A stretch of DNA of 64,000 nt from Akkermansia muciniphila (GCA_943331105.2 CALQKH020000008.1:105051-169050); one strand, 5' to 3'. Shown: positions 7,800 through 16,803, numbered from the stretch's first letter. Program-made: numbers and translations. Notes: generated from the sequence alone by a model not told the origin.

Positions 7800-8981
7800 A
7801 TGACGGGGCTGAGCGAGTTGCATTGGACGGAAAAAGGCGAAGCCCGTTCGGCTTTGTGGCGCATGGATTCGGGTGCGGTGATGCCCAAGACGGTGGTGTT
7901 GGCCGATGACACGCTAACGGCCGATTCGGCCTACCGACTGGCCTGCGCAGGAACGGGCTTGATCTGGCGCAGTGACTTTCAAAATGCGCGGCAATTGCTG
8001 CAGGCCATGGCCCGGCGCATCGACCAACCCAAAAAGACCCGTGCCAAAAAGGCCAGCGCCGGTGCGGCCCCTGCCCCTGCTCCTTCCCCGGGCGCGGCTT
8101 TTCATGCGCACCGCTTGGCACAGTCGCAGCGCAACCGGGTGCTCAATTCGATCCTGATCGAGCTCGATGGTGACTACGGCATGGCTTTGCGCCGCGCCCC
8201 CGATGTGCGCCAAGCCTGTGTACAGGCTTTTGGCCCAGCGCAGGGCCAGCGCTCGGTGGTGTCGCTGCGCAGTTTGCAGGGCGCAGTGGGCGCTTTTGAG
8301 TGGCGTAAAAACGGGGTGGAAGTACCCGGCATGGGCGAAGCGCTGCGCATTTACCCGCATTACGGGGTGTTTTCTCCGGTGCGGGGAGAGTATGTGGATT
8401 TGGTGGCCCAGGCCCCACTGCCACAAGCGCTGATGGCGCAGTCGCTGGCTTTTGATGTGGGTGTAGGCACTGGCGTTTTATCGGCGGTGTTGGCGCGCCG
8501 TGGCGTAAAGCAGGTGGTGGCCACTGACCTGTCTGAGCGGGCTGTGGCCTGCGCGCGCGACAATTTGCAGCGCTTGGGCCTGCAAAACCAAGTGACTTTG
8601 GTGCACACGCATTTGTTCCCGCCGGGGCAAGCGCCTTTGGTGGTGTGCAACCCGCCTTGGTTGCCCGCACGCCCGGTGGGTTTGCTCGACCAGGCCGTGT
8701 ACGACGAAGGCAGCCAAATGCTCAAAGGCTTTTTGGCGGGCCTGCGCGAGCACCTGTGCGAGGGCGGCGAAGGTTGGCTGATTTTGTCAGACCTGGCCGA
8801 GCACCTGGGCCTGCGCAGCCGCGAGGCACTGTTGGGCTGGATCGGCGATGCGGGGCTGGTGGTCATTGGGCGGCTGGATGCCAAACCGGTGCATGCCAAA
8901 GCGCAAGACAACACCGACCCTTTGTACGCGGCCCGATCGGCCGAAGTCACTTCGCTTTGGCGGCTGGGCGCAGCAGGCTGA
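7800..8981 (+). CDS. SAM-dependent methyltransferase, HemK/PrmC-like fold
   Basis: A 393-residue protein with a C-terminal class I methyltransferase domain. Motif I is FDVGVGTGVLSAVLARRG (about residues 219-236) and the NPPW tetrad (about 284-287) is typical of enzymes that methylate planar nitrogens (PrmC, RsmC, RlmG types). An Ala/Lys/Pro-rich linker near residue 85 separates an N-terminal domain of unknown role. The target is not clear. The gene starts 26 bases after the terminator and has no obvious ribosome-binding site. Confidence 0.7.
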   Translation: MTGLSELHWTEKGEARSALWRMDSGAVMPKTVVLADDTLTADSAYRLACAGTGLIWRSDFQNARQLLQAMARRIDQPKKTRAKKASAGAAPAPAPSPGAAFHAHRLAQSQRNRVLNSILIELDGDYGMALRRAPDVRQACVQAFGPAQGQRSVVSLRSLQGAVGAFEWRKNGVEVPGMGEALRIYPHYGVFSPVRGEYVDLVAQAPLPQALMAQSLAFDVGVGTGVLSAVLARRGVKQVVATDLSERAVACARDNLQRLGLQNQVTLVHTHLFPPGQAPLVVCNPPWLPARPVGLLDQAVYDEGSQMLKGFLAGLREHLCEGGEGWLILSDLAEHLGLRSREALLGWIGDAGLVVIGRLDAKPVHAKAQDNTDPLYAARSAEVTSLWRLGAAG

Positions 8982-9007
8982 GTTGGCCCCCCACCCCGCC
9001 CCAGTCA

Positions 9008-9772
9008 TCAGACCTTGCTGAAGTCAGGCTTGCGCTTTTCCATGAAGGCGCCAAAGGCTTCTTTGGCGGCAGGCTCGCGCAGCATGCGGCCAAAGCTTTG
9101 GCCTTCTTCGTCCATTTTTTGCAGGACTTCTTGCTGGCTGCTCCCTTTCATGAGGCGTTTGGTGGCGATGAGGGATGTCAGGGGTTTGGCCGCCAACTTG
9201 CGTGCTTGTGCCTGCGCATAGCTGTTGACCTCGGTGGGCGGCACGACGCGGTTGACCAAGCCGACTTCTTGCGCAGCTTCGGCAAAAAACGGCTCGCCCA
9301 TGAGCAGGGCTTCAGCCGCGCGGTGGTAGCCAAACATGCGCGGCGCCAGCAGGCTGGACGCGGCCTCGGGGCACAGACCTAGGTTGACAAAGGGCATGGA
9401 GAACGCCGCGTTGTCACCGGCATAGACCAGGTCGCAATGGAACAGCATGGTGGTGCCGATGCCCACCGCAGGCCCGGCCACGGCGGCAAGCAGGGGCTTG
9501 TCAAACGTGGCGATGCCGCGCAAAAAACGGAACACGGGCGACTCTTGCGTGGTGGGTGGTTGGTTCAAAAAGTCGCCAATGTCGTTGCCCGCACTGAAGA
9601 TGCTTTCATGCCCCTGAAACAGCACCACACGCACGCTGGCATCGGCCGCGGCCTGGGCCACGGCGTCGGCCATGGCAGCGTACATGGCCGAAGTGATCGA
9701 GTTCTTTTTGTCCAAACGGTTAAAGGTGATGGTCATCACCCCGGCGTCGGTGTGGGTCAGGATGTCAGACAT
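9008..9772 (-). CDS. Enoyl-CoA hydratase/isomerase (crotonase family)
   Basis: A 254-residue crotonase-fold enzyme. Oxyanion-hole segments are FSAGNDIGDF (about residue 65) and GPAVGIGTTM (about 105). A glutamate in LGLCPEAASS matches the catalytic acid of the isomerase/PaaG-like branch. It likely hydrates or isomerises an enoyl-CoA during fatty-acid or aromatic breakdown. The start is ATG 9772 (MSDILTHTDAG); the frame upstream of it does not fit the family. The acyl-CoA dehydrogenase gene upstream on the same strand fits a beta-oxidation role. Confidence 0.85.
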   Translation of the reverse strand: MSDILTHTDAGVMTITFNRLDKKNSITSAMYAAMADAVAQAAADASVRVVLFQGHESIFSAGNDIGDFLNQPPTTQESPVFRFLRGIATFDKPLLAAVAGPAVGIGTTMLFHCDLVYAGDNAAFSMPFVNLGLCPEAASSLLAPRMFGYHRAAEALLMGEPFFAEAAQEVGLVNRVVPPTEVNSYAQAQARKLAAKPLTSLIATKRLMKGSSQQEVLQKMDEEGQSFGRMLREPAAKEAFGAFMEKRKPDFSKV

Positions 9773-9815
9773 GAAGGTCCTTATGGTGTCGTGTTGTCTT
9801 ACTGGGCGAGAAGGT

Positions 9816-10271
9816 TTACTGCACCCGTATCCAGGTCTGGGTGCGGCCCAGCAGGGGCGCACCGATGAAACCACGGACTTCGAGTTTTTTGCCGCCGTCA
9901 ATCGGGGTCAGACGCAGGCTGTAGTTTTTGCCATTCTCGGGATCGAGGATTTTGCCTCCCTCCCACACCGCTTTGCCGTCACTTTGTTGACCGCCTCGGA
10001 TGATTTCCATGCCGATTTTGGGTTGACCCTTGCGGTCATCGGTGCACAGGGTGCAGTTGGGTTCGGGGTTGGGGGTGGTGGCCAATGAGCGCTCGACCAC
10101 GCCGGACAGGCCACCACCGGCTTTTTGGGTGATGCGGATTTCGGCTTTGGGTTGCTGGGTGGCGTCGTCGATGCTGCGCCACAGGCCCACCGGGCTCATT
10201 TGGGCATGGGCGGCCAGGCTCAGCAGGCCCGCGCTCAGGGTCATGGTCAGGGTCAAAGCGGTTTTGATCAT
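9816..10271 (-). CDS. DUF2147 secreted protein
   Basis: A 151-residue exported protein with a signal peptide (about 1-24, ending AAHAQ). The segments VGLWRSIDD, NPEPNCTLCTDDRKGQP and IRGGQQSDGKAVWEGGKILDPENGKNY are typical of the DUF2147 family of small periplasmic proteins. The function is unknown. GGAGG lies seven bases before the ATG. It sits between an acyl-CoA dehydrogenase and an enoyl-CoA hydratase, all on the minus strand with gaps under 50 bases. Confidence 0.8.
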   Translation of the reverse strand: MIKTALTLTMTLSAGLLSLAAHAQMSPVGLWRSIDDATQQPKAEIRITQKAGGGLSGVVERSLATTPNPEPNCTLCTDDRKGQPKIGMEIIRGGQQSDGKAVWEGGKILDPENGKNYSLRLTPIDGGKKLEVRGFIGAPLLGRTQTWIRVQ

Positions 10272-10319
10272 GGGGTTGTCCTCCGGGTTGGGTTTGAAGG
10301 GTGGGATTGACCTGGCGTG

Positions 10320-12131
10320 TTATGCCAAGGCCGCGTCGGTGTCCATCAGCACGTCGCTGCCCGCACGGATTCGGCGCATCAGTGTGGATGTTTCGGGCAT
10401 CAGGCGGGTGAAGTAAAAGCGCGCGGTTTGCAGTTTGGCTTGGTAGAACGGGTCGGGGCGCTGCGCCTCTTCTTCGGCCTCGGCCAATTTGGCCAAGGCA
10501 ATTTGTGCCGAACGGGCCCAGAAATAACCCAGCACCAGGTGGCCCACCACACGCAAATAATCCACCGCTGCAGCACCCACTTCGTCGGCGTTGCTCATGG
10601 CTTTCATGCCGACTTCGCCTGTGAGTTGCGTGAGCTTTTGGCCCAGATCGGCCAATGGTTTGATGAATTCGCCCATGGCTTCGTTGGCCATTTCGGCCTT
10701 GACCAATTGCTCCACCAACTTGCCGAACTTCTTGAGCGTGGCACCTTGGTTGCCCAGCACCTTGCGGCCCAGCAAGTCAAGCGACTGGATGGTGTTGGTG
10801 CCTTCATAAATCATGTTGATGCGGGCATCGCGCACGTATTGCTCCATGCCCCACTCTTTGATGTAGCCGTGGCCACCAAAGACTTGCTGGCAGGCCGATG
10901 TGGCTTCCCAGGCGTTGTCGGTGGTGAAGGCCTTGACGATGGGCGTGAGCAGGGCCACGACTTCGGCGGACTCGGCACGCACAGCTTCGTCGGGGTGGTT
11001 GATTTCTTTGTCGAGCAGCAAGGCGCAATAGCAAGCCAGAGCCCGGCCACCTTCGGCATAGGCCTTGGCGGTCATGAGCATGCGGCGCACATCGGGGTGC
11101 ACGATGATCGGATCGGCCGGCTTGCCAGGCGCTTTGACACCCGTGAGCGAGCGCATTTGCACGCGGTCTTTGGCGTAGGCCAAGGCATTTTGGTAAGCCA
11201 CTTCGGTCAGGCCCAGTGACTGGTTGCCCACACCCAGGCGAGCGGCATTCATCATGACAAACATCGCTGCCAAGCCCTTGTTGGGCTGGCCCACCAAGGT
11301 GCCCACCGCGCCGTCCAGCACCATCTGGCAAGTGGCGTTGCCATGGATGCCCATTTTGTGCTCGAGGCCGCCGCAGTAAATGCCGTTGCGCTCGCCCATG
11401 CTGCCATCGGCGGCCACGTTGAACTTGGGCACGATGAAGAGACTGATGCCTTTGCTGCCGGGAGGCGCATCGGGCAGGCGGGCCAAGACCAGGTGCACGA
11501 TGTTCGGGGTCAGGTTGTGTTCGCCAGCGCTGATGAAAATCTTTTGGCCACTGAGCTTGTAGGTGCCGTCGGCCTGTGGCTCGGCCTTGGTGCGCAGCAT
11601 GCCGAGATCGGTGCCGCAATGCGGCTCGGTCAGGCACATGGTGCCGGTCCATTCGCCACTGGTGAGCTTGGGCAGGTACAGGGCTTTTTGCTCAGGCGTG
11701 CCATGCGCGTGCAGACACTCGTAGGCACCATGGCTCAGGCCAGGGTACATGGTCCAGGCTTGGTTGGACGAATTGAGCATTTCGTAAAAGCACTGGTTGA
11801 CCACAAAGGGCAGGCCTTGGCCACCAAAGTCGGGGTCGCAGCTGAGCGCGGGCCAGCCACCGGCCACGTACTGGGCATAGGCTTCTTTGAAACCGTCGGG
11901 TGCTTTGACTTCGTGCGTGTTGCGATCCAGTTGACAACCCTGGGTGTCGCCCGAGATGTTGATGGGGAAAACCACCTCGGCCGCGAATTTGCCGCCCTCT
12001 TCGAGCACCGCGTTGATGGTGTCGGCATCGGTATCGGCATGCTTGGGCAGGGCTTTGAGTTCGGCACTGACATGGAGCAGCTCGTGCAACACAAATTGCA
12101 TGTCGCGAAGCGGTGGGGTGTAAACAGGCAT
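10320..12131 (-). CDS. Long-form acyl-CoA dehydrogenase (DmdC-like)
   Basis: A 603-residue flavoenzyme, far longer than the usual 380, matching the long acyl-CoA dehydrogenase branch that includes 3-methylmercaptopropionyl-CoA dehydrogenase DmdC. Seen: an N-terminal helical extension, TMCLTEPHCGTDLGMLRTKA in the FAD/substrate region, ISAGEHNL, GGHGYIKEWGMEQYVRDARI with MIYEGTNTIQSLDLLGRKVL (the usual C-terminal helices), and an extra C-terminal domain. AAGGAG precedes ATG 12131, which decides the start. The substrate is unknown; long-chain acyl-CoA and DMSP-derived thioesters are both possible. A TetR repressor follows upstream. Confidence 0.87.
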   Translation of the reverse strand: MPVYTPPLRDMQFVLHELLHVSAELKALPKHADTDADTINAVLEEGGKFAAEVVFPINISGDTQGCQLDRNTHEVKAPDGFKEAYAQYVAGGWPALSCDPDFGGQGLPFVVNQCFYEMLNSSNQAWTMYPGLSHGAYECLHAHGTPEQKALYLPKLTSGEWTGTMCLTEPHCGTDLGMLRTKAEPQADGTYKLSGQKIFISAGEHNLTPNIVHLVLARLPDAPPGSKGISLFIVPKFNVAADGSMGERNGIYCGGLEHKMGIHGNATCQMVLDGAVGTLVGQPNKGLAAMFVMMNAARLGVGNQSLGLTEVAYQNALAYAKDRVQMRSLTGVKAPGKPADPIIVHPDVRRMLMTAKAYAEGGRALACYCALLLDKEINHPDEAVRAESAEVVALLTPIVKAFTTDNAWEATSACQQVFGGHGYIKEWGMEQYVRDARINMIYEGTNTIQSLDLLGRKVLGNQGATLKKFGKLVEQLVKAEMANEAMGEFIKPLADLGQKLTQLTGEVGMKAMSNADEVGAAAVDYLRVVGHLVLGYFWARSAQIALAKLAEAEEEAQRPDPFYQAKLQTARFYFTRLMPETSTLMRRIRAGSDVLMDTDAALA

Positions 12132-12201
12132 GGAAGACTCCTTGAATCGGTGGAAATGGGGTCGGAGAGAGGGGCTGAGAAAATCGGGTGCGCTTGAACA
12201 A

Positions 12202-12948
12202 TCAATGGTCGGCAGGCTTGCGGCGGGTCTTGGGCACAGCCACCAATTTGGCCGCCTTGGCGCCCGCAGCGGGTACGGCCGAAGGGGGCATGGTCGGGGC
12301 GCCATATCGCGCCAAGATGTGCAAAAAGCCCCGACGCGCCCGCTCAGTGGCGCTGGGGTTGCGCAAGAAACGGGCTTCGTAGTGCAGCGCCAGAATCAGG
12401 CCGTGGATCTCAAACGCGATTTGGTGGGCGTCGGCCTCTTGGCTGAGCTGGCCTTCGGCCTGCGCCAGCTCCACCGCTCGGCGCAAAGCCGTTTGCCAGG
12501 TGGCCACCGAAGAAGCCAGCGCATCGCGCACCGGGCCACTGCGGTCATCAAACTCCACAGCGCCACTGATGTAGATGCAGCCTGAATCGATTTCGGCGGA
12601 GGTTTGCACCATCCAGTTGTCAAACATGGCGTGCAGGCGGGGCAAGCCACGGCTCTTTTGCATGGCGGCATAAAAAACGCTGGATTCGAAGCGGTCGTGG
12701 TATTCGCGGATGACCGAAATTTGCAATTCTTCGCGCGAGCCAAAGTGCGCGAACACACCCGACTTGCTCATGCCGGTGACTTCGGCCACAGCGCCAATCG
12801 ACAGGCCTTCGAGGCCGATTTGCGAGGCCAAGCCAAGCGCCGCATCGATGATGATGGCTTTGGTTTGCTGGCCCTTGATGAGCACGCGCCGACCCGGCTC
12901 GGGGGAAGGCAGGCTTTCGACGTTGGAGGGAATTTGGCGGTCGGTCAT
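12202..12948 (-). CDS. TetR-family transcriptional repressor
   Basis: About 248 residues. The N-terminal helix-turn-helix is ILIxA-type: IIIDAALGLASQIGLEGLSIGAVAEV followed by MSKSGVFAHFGSREEL. The C-terminus is ligand-binding, with an Ala/Lys-rich tail. ATG 12948 is preferred over a TTG at 12957. A perfect 20-base palindrome begins ten bases upstream, implying autorepression. It lies 70 bases upstream of the acyl-CoA dehydrogenase on the same strand, so it probably controls that fatty-acid-type gene set. Confidence 0.85.
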   Translation of the reverse strand: MTDRQIPSNVESLPSPEPGRRVLIKGQQTKAIIIDAALGLASQIGLEGLSIGAVAEVTGMSKSGVFAHFGSREELQISVIREYHDRFESSVFYAAMQKSRGLPRLHAMFDNWMVQTSAEIDSGCIYISGAVEFDDRSGPVRDALASSVATWQTALRRAVELAQAEGQLSQEADAHQIAFEIHGLILALHYEARFLRNPSATERARRGFLHILARYGAPTMPPSAVPAAGAKAAKLVAVPKTRRKPADH

Positions 12949-12957
12949 GGTGCACAA

Positions 12958-12977
12958 AATAGAACGATCGTTCTATT
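12958..12977. promoter_or_regulatory. Perfect palindromic TetR operator
   Basis: AATAGAACGATCGTTCTATT is its own reverse complement over 20 bases. It sits just upstream of the TetR start codon, where repressor binding would block its promoter. Half-site GAACG...CGTTC is common among TetR regulators of acyl-CoA genes. Confidence 0.75.
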
Positions 12978-13007
12978 CTGCACCAAAACTCTCCATCAAC
13001 ACCAAGA

Positions 13008-13044
13008 ACCCGTCAGATCGAGGGTAATTCAGGATCTGACGGGT
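13008..13044 (-). terminator. Stem-loop after the FAH hydrolase operon
   Basis: Perfect 12-base arms (ACCCGTCAGATC at 13008-13019, complement at 13033-13044) enclose a 13-base loop, starting 15 bases past the hydrolase stop codon. The minus-strand continuation is only moderately T-rich, so termination efficiency is uncertain. Confidence 0.6.
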
Positions 13045-13058
13045 GGGGCTGAAAGCGA

Positions 13059-13922
13059 TCAGGCCTTAAAAGCCACAACCTTTTGGGTTTGCTCGCCCAG
13101 ACCTTCGATGCCCAAACGCATGACATCGCCGCGCTTGAGGTACACCGGCGCGGGTTTGCCATCGACCTTGACGCCCATGCCCACACCAGGTGGCGTGCCA
13201 GTGGTGATGATGTCACCGGGCTCAAGGGTCATGAACTGGCTGACATAGCTCACCAACTTGGCCACGCCAAAAATCATGGTTTTGGTGTTGCCGGTTTGAT
13301 AGCGCACGCCGTTCACATCCAGCCACATGCCCAAGGCCTGTGGGTTGGGCACCTCGTCGCGGGTGACCAACCAAGGGCCCACGGGGCCAAAGGTGTCGCA
13401 GCCCTTGCCCTTGTCCCAGGTCGCGCCGCGCTCGAGTTGGTATTCGCGTTCGCTCACGTCGTTGACCACGCAGTAACCGGCCACATGGTTCAAGGCGTCT
13501 TTTTGCGTGACATAACGGGTACGGGTGCCAATGACGATGCCCAGCTCCACTTCCCAGTCAGACTTTTTCGAGCCTTTGGGCAACATGACGTCGTCGTTCG
13601 CGCCCTGGATGCAAGAGATGGCTTTGGTGAACACGATGGGCTCGGCTGGGATGGCCATGCCCGCTTCGGCCGCGTGGTCGGCGTAGTTGAGGCCAATGGC
13701 GATGAATTTGCTGGTGTAAGAGATGGGCGTACCCAAACGCTTTTTGCCACGCACCAAGGGCAATTTGTCGGTTTTGACTTTGGCCAGCTTGGCCAAGGCT
13801 TTGTCGTTCAGTTGGTCAGGCGAAATGTCTTTGACCACGCCGCTGAGGTCGCGCAAGCGGCCTTCGGCATCGATCAGACCAGGTTTTTCTTTGCCAGGTT
13901 GGCCATAGCGAACGAGTTTCAT
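13059..13922 (-). CDS. FAH-family hydrolase (2,4-diketo-3-deoxy acid type)
   Basis: A 287-residue fumarylacetoacetate-hydrolase-fold enzyme. Metal-ligand regions are visible in FIAIGLNYADHAAEAG and DWEVELGIVIG, with TFGPVGPWLVT and TGTPPGVGMG downstream, all typical. In Xanthomonas-type L-fucose and bacterial L-rhamnose pathways, this enzyme cleaves 2,4-diketo-3-deoxy sugar acids to pyruvate and an alpha-hydroxy acid. The preceding SDRs and an enolase-superfamily dehydratase in the same operon make that role likely here. Last gene of the minus-strand operon. Substrate stereochemistry cannot be read from sequence. Confidence 0.82.
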   Translation of the reverse strand: MKLVRYGQPGKEKPGLIDAEGRLRDLSGVVKDISPDQLNDKALAKLAKVKTDKLPLVRGKKRLGTPISYTSKFIAIGLNYADHAAEAGMAIPAEPIVFTKAISCIQGANDDVMLPKGSKKSDWEVELGIVIGTRTRYVTQKDALNHVAGYCVVNDVSEREYQLERGATWDKGKGCDTFGPVGPWLVTRDEVPNPQALGMWLDVNGVRYQTGNTKTMIFGVAKLVSYVSQFMTLEPGDIITTGTPPGVGMGVKVDGKPAPVYLKRGDVMRLGIEGLGEQTQKVVAFKA

Positions 13923-13946
13923 AATTGCCTTTCAGTTTTCAAAACA

Positions 13947-14705
13947 TCAATAAGTAGAGCGCCCCCCCGACAGGTCAAAGACCGCGCCGGTGGAGAAGGA
14001 ACATTCTTCGGTGCTGAGCCAGGTCACCATGGCGGCGACTTCTTCAGGCTCGCCAAAACGGGCCATCGGGATTTTGGAAAGCATGAACTGGATGTGCTCG
14101 GGCGTCATTTGATCAAAAATCGCGGTCTTGACAGCCGCCGGGGTGACACAGTTGACACGCACCCCGGTGTCGGCCAGCTCTTTGCCCAGCGATTTGGTCA
14201 GGCCAATGACTGCAGCCTTGCTCGCACTGTAAGCGCTGGCGTTGGGGTTTCCGTCTTTGCCCGCGACCGAGGCGATGTTGACGATGCGGCCGTAGTTGCG
14301 GGCCTTCATGTGGGCACTGAGTTCACGGCAGCAATAAAACAAGCCATTCACGTTGACATCGAACACCTGCTTCCAGGCGTCGACCGGGTAATCCCAGACC
14401 TTGACGTTGGGACCGGTCACGCCTGCGCTGTTGACCAGCACATCCACAGCCGCCAATGCTGTGGTTTGCGCGGTGGCCTGAGCCACCGAAGCGTGATCGG
14501 TCACATCGACCTGCACGGTGTTGACCACCGCACCCAAGTGCCCTTGGCGCAGTTGTTCGGCGGCTTTCGTCATGCCTGCCGCATCACGGTCCCAAATGCT
14601 GACCCGTGCGCCCGAGGCGAGCATGCGCTGCGCGATGGCCAAACCCAAACCAGTGGCTCCGCCGGTGATGACCGCATGGCGGCCTTTCATGTCAAGCAAA
14701 TTCAT
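13947..14705 (-). CDS. SDR oxidoreductase (sugar-acid operon, first paralogue)
   Basis: A 252-residue classical short-chain dehydrogenase. It has the NAD(P)-binding TGGATGLGLAIA (about 14-25), NSAGV, a serine in NIASVAGKDG and the catalytic Y-S-A-S-K. The acidic SIWDRDAAG after beta-2 suggests NAD preference. It is 24 bases upstream of the hydrolase gene. Likely oxidises or reduces a hydroxyl of a sugar acid intermediate. The C-terminal DLSGGRSTY matches a dehydrogenase subgroup often linked to sugar-acid clusters. Confidence 0.78.
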   Translation of the reverse strand: MNLLDMKGRHAVITGGATGLGLAIAQRMLASGARVSIWDRDAAGMTKAAEQLRQGHLGAVVNTVQVDVTDHASVAQATAQTTALAAVDVLVNSAGVTGPNVKVWDYPVDAWKQVFDVNVNGLFYCCRELSAHMKARNYGRIVNIASVAGKDGNPNASAYSASKAAVIGLTKSLGKELADTGVRVNCVTPAAVKTAIFDQMTPEHIQFMLSKIPMARFGEPEEVAAMVTWLSTEECSFSTGAVFDLSGGRSTY

Positions 14706-14735
14706 GTGTTTCTTTCTGCGTGGAAATTTTGCAAT

Positions 14736-15485
14736 TCAAATGGTCATGCCACCGTCGACCATGTAGGCGTTGCCAGTGGCAAAAATGGATTCATCGGACG
14801 CCAAGAAGGTCACGATGGGGGCGATCTCGTTGGCCTGCGCCAAACGGCCCATGGGCTGGCGGTTGATGAAGTCCTGCCGCGCTTGCACCGGGTCGGCGTA
14901 GCTGTTGATACGGCCCTGCAGTGAGGGGGTGTCCACGGTGCCCGGACATATGGCATTGCAACGCACGCCTTGGCGCACATAGTCAGCGGCAACACTTTTG
15001 GTCAGGCCAATCACGGCTGCTTTGCTGGTGCCGTAAATGAAGCGGTTGGGCAAGCCGCGCACGCTGGAACACACGCTGGCCATGTTGATGATGCTGCCGC
15101 CATGGCCGTCTTGCGCAAACTGTGCCAACATTTTGGGAATGACCGCTTGGATCATCCAAAACTGTGAGCGCACATTCAGGTTGAAGGCAAAGTCCCAGTC
15201 TTCGTCGGTGGCCAACTCGATGTTGCCGTTGTGCACAAAGCCCGCACAGTTGAAGACGATGTCGATGCGCGCGAGGCTGGCGACTTGGGCGGCAATCGCT
15301 TGCTTATCGAGCACATTGAGCACGGCTGTGTGCACATTGGCAACGCCTTGATAAGACTTGAGCAGTTCGGCATTGACATCGGTGGCGTACACGGTGGCGC
15401 CTTCAGCGGCCATGGCGAGCGCTGCAGCTTGGCCAATGCCTTGTCCGGCTGCGGTCACGAGCGCGGTTTTTCCTTTGAGTCTCAT
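14736..15485 (-). CDS. SDR, 2-keto-3-deoxy-fuconate dehydrogenase-like
   Basis: A 249-residue short-chain dehydrogenase with the opening MRLKGKTALVTAAGQGIGQA, very like the DHRS6/2-keto-3-deoxy-L-fuconate 4-dehydrogenase group. Seen: TDVN after beta-2 (NAD type), NCAG, NMASVCSS and YGTSK. It would oxidise the C4 hydroxyl of a 2-keto-3-deoxy acid, making the substrate of the FAH hydrolase. Its ATG overlaps the dehydratase stop by four bases, so the steps are translationally linked. Confidence 0.8.
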   Translation of the reverse strand: MRLKGKTALVTAAGQGIGQAAALAMAAEGATVYATDVNAELLKSYQGVANVHTAVLNVLDKQAIAAQVASLARIDIVFNCAGFVHNGNIELATDEDWDFAFNLNVRSQFWMIQAVIPKMLAQFAQDGHGGSIINMASVCSSVRGLPNRFIYGTSKAAVIGLTKSVAADYVRQGVRCNAICPGTVDTPSLQGRINSYADPVQARQDFINRQPMGRLAQANEIAPIVTFLASDESIFATGNAYMVDGGMTI

Positions 15486-16597
15486 GGTGCTTGGATCTCC
15501 AAATAGGTGGTTTGTCTGTTTGAAATAGCGGCCCAGTCCCAGGCGATGCCCAGGCCAGGGGTTTCAGGGGGCAGGGCAAAGCCGGCTTGCACTTGCATGC
15601 GCGAAGTGGTGATGTCGTCGAGCTGCGGGATGTACTCCACCCAAGTGGCATTGGGCACGGCTGCGCACAAGCTGACATGCAGCTCCATCAAAAAGTGCGG
15701 GCAGACCGCCACGTCAAAGGTTTCGGCCAGGTGGGCGGTTTTGATCCAGGGGGTGATGCCACCAATGCGCGCCACATCGGGCTGCACGATGGAACAAGCG
15801 CCCTGTTCCAGGTACTCGCGAAACTGCATCGGGTGGTACATGGACTCACCCACCGCCACAGGCGTCGCGGTGTGCTCGCGCAGCTGGCGGTGGCCCGACA
15901 CGTCTTCAGCAGGCAAGGGCTCTTCTATCCACGCCAAACCCAGACCGTCGAAAGCCCGCGCGCGGCGCACGGCCTCGGCCCTGTTGAAGCCTTGGTTGGC
16001 ATCGGTCATCAACTCGAAACCTGGGCCCACCGCATCGCGCACAGCACTCAGGCGCGCCACGTCTTCGCTCACGTGCGGGCGACCGATTTTGATCTTGGCC
16101 CCCTTGAAGCCTTGGGCTTGCGCTTCCAGGGTTTGGTCCACGAGCGCCTCGGGTGACAAGTGCAACCAGCCGCCTTCGGTGGTGTAGAGCGGCACCCGCG
16201 CCTGCGCTCCGCCCAACAACTGCCACAACGGCAGACTCTGGCTTTGGCCACGCCAGTCCCACAAGGCTGTGTCGATGCAAGCCAGTGCCAAACTGGTGAT
16301 GGCGCCCACGGCGGTGGCATGGGTGTGAAAAAACAGATCTTTCCAAATGGCCTCAACCAAAACCGGGTTGCGACCAATCAGGCGCGGTGCCAAATGGTCT
16401 TTGAGCAAGGCCACCACAGAAGAGCCGCCGGTGCCAATCGTGTAGGCATAACCCGTGGCCGCGATGCCGTCACTGCAATGGAGAGTGAGCAGAACAGTTT
16501 CTTGCGTCACAAACGATTGGATGGCGTCGGTGCGCAAGACTTTCGGCGGCAAATTCACTTGCCGAATGCTCACGCGGTTGATGGTCACTGAAGGCAT
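15482..16597 (-). CDS. Mandelate racemase/muconate lactonizing family dehydratase
   Basis: A 371-residue enolase-superfamily enzyme. Seen: KxK-type lysines in GAKIKIG, metal ligands in LMTDANQGF, WIEEPL and VGES, then PDVARIGG and a histidine in CPHFLMELH. This KxK plus His layout occurs in sugar-acid dehydratases (galactarate/talarate, rhamnonate, fuconate). ATG 16597 (MPSVTINRVSI) is the sensible start; the open frame further upstream crosses non-family sequence. First gene of the minus operon, divergent from the GntR regulator. The exact acid is unknown. Confidence 0.82.
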   Translation of the reverse strand: MPSVTINRVSIRQVNLPPKVLRTDAIQSFVTQETVLLTLHCSDGIAATGYAYTIGTGGSSVVALLKDHLAPRLIGRNPVLVEAIWKDLFFHTHATAVGAITSLALACIDTALWDWRGQSQSLPLWQLLGGAQARVPLYTTEGGWLHLSPEALVDQTLEAQAQGFKGAKIKIGRPHVSEDVARLSAVRDAVGPGFELMTDANQGFNRAEAVRRARAFDGLGLAWIEEPLPAEDVSGHRQLREHTATPVAVGESMYHPMQFREYLEQGACSIVQPDVARIGGITPWIKTAHLAETFDVAVCPHFLMELHVSLCAAVPNATWVEYIPQLDDITTSRMQVQAGFALPPETPGLGIAWDWAAISNRQTTYLEIQAP

Positions 16598-16755
16598 GGT
16601 TTGTTGAAACAGATGGGGACCCGTCAAGGCCGACGAAGCCTTTAAGAATGCATGCAGCGCACAAGAGGCTGAGTCATTTTTGCGACAACCGGGATGCGGG
16701 TTTGTGTGGAGATAAAAGCGCTTGACCTGACAAATCTGGGCATGTGATGATTGTG

Positions 16756-16774
16756 CAACTGGTATGACCACTTG
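16756..16774. promoter_or_regulatory. FadR/GntR-type operator in divergent promoter region
   Basis: CAACTGGTATGACCACTTG is a 19-base symmetric site with the core TGGTnnnACCA and outer CAA...TTG. This matches the general operator form of FadR-subfamily GntR regulators. It lies 29 bases before the regulator start and 158 bases before the dehydratase start, so one site could control both directions. Confidence 0.75.
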
Positions 16775-16803
16775 TCCAATTCACGTTATCCCTGATCGAC
16801 CCC

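Noticed and set aside
13083..14924. A 613-codon plus-strand open frame opposite the FAH hydrolase and SDR genes
   Set aside because: It crosses two real genes and their intergenic gap and reads as His/Gly-rich shadow sequence.
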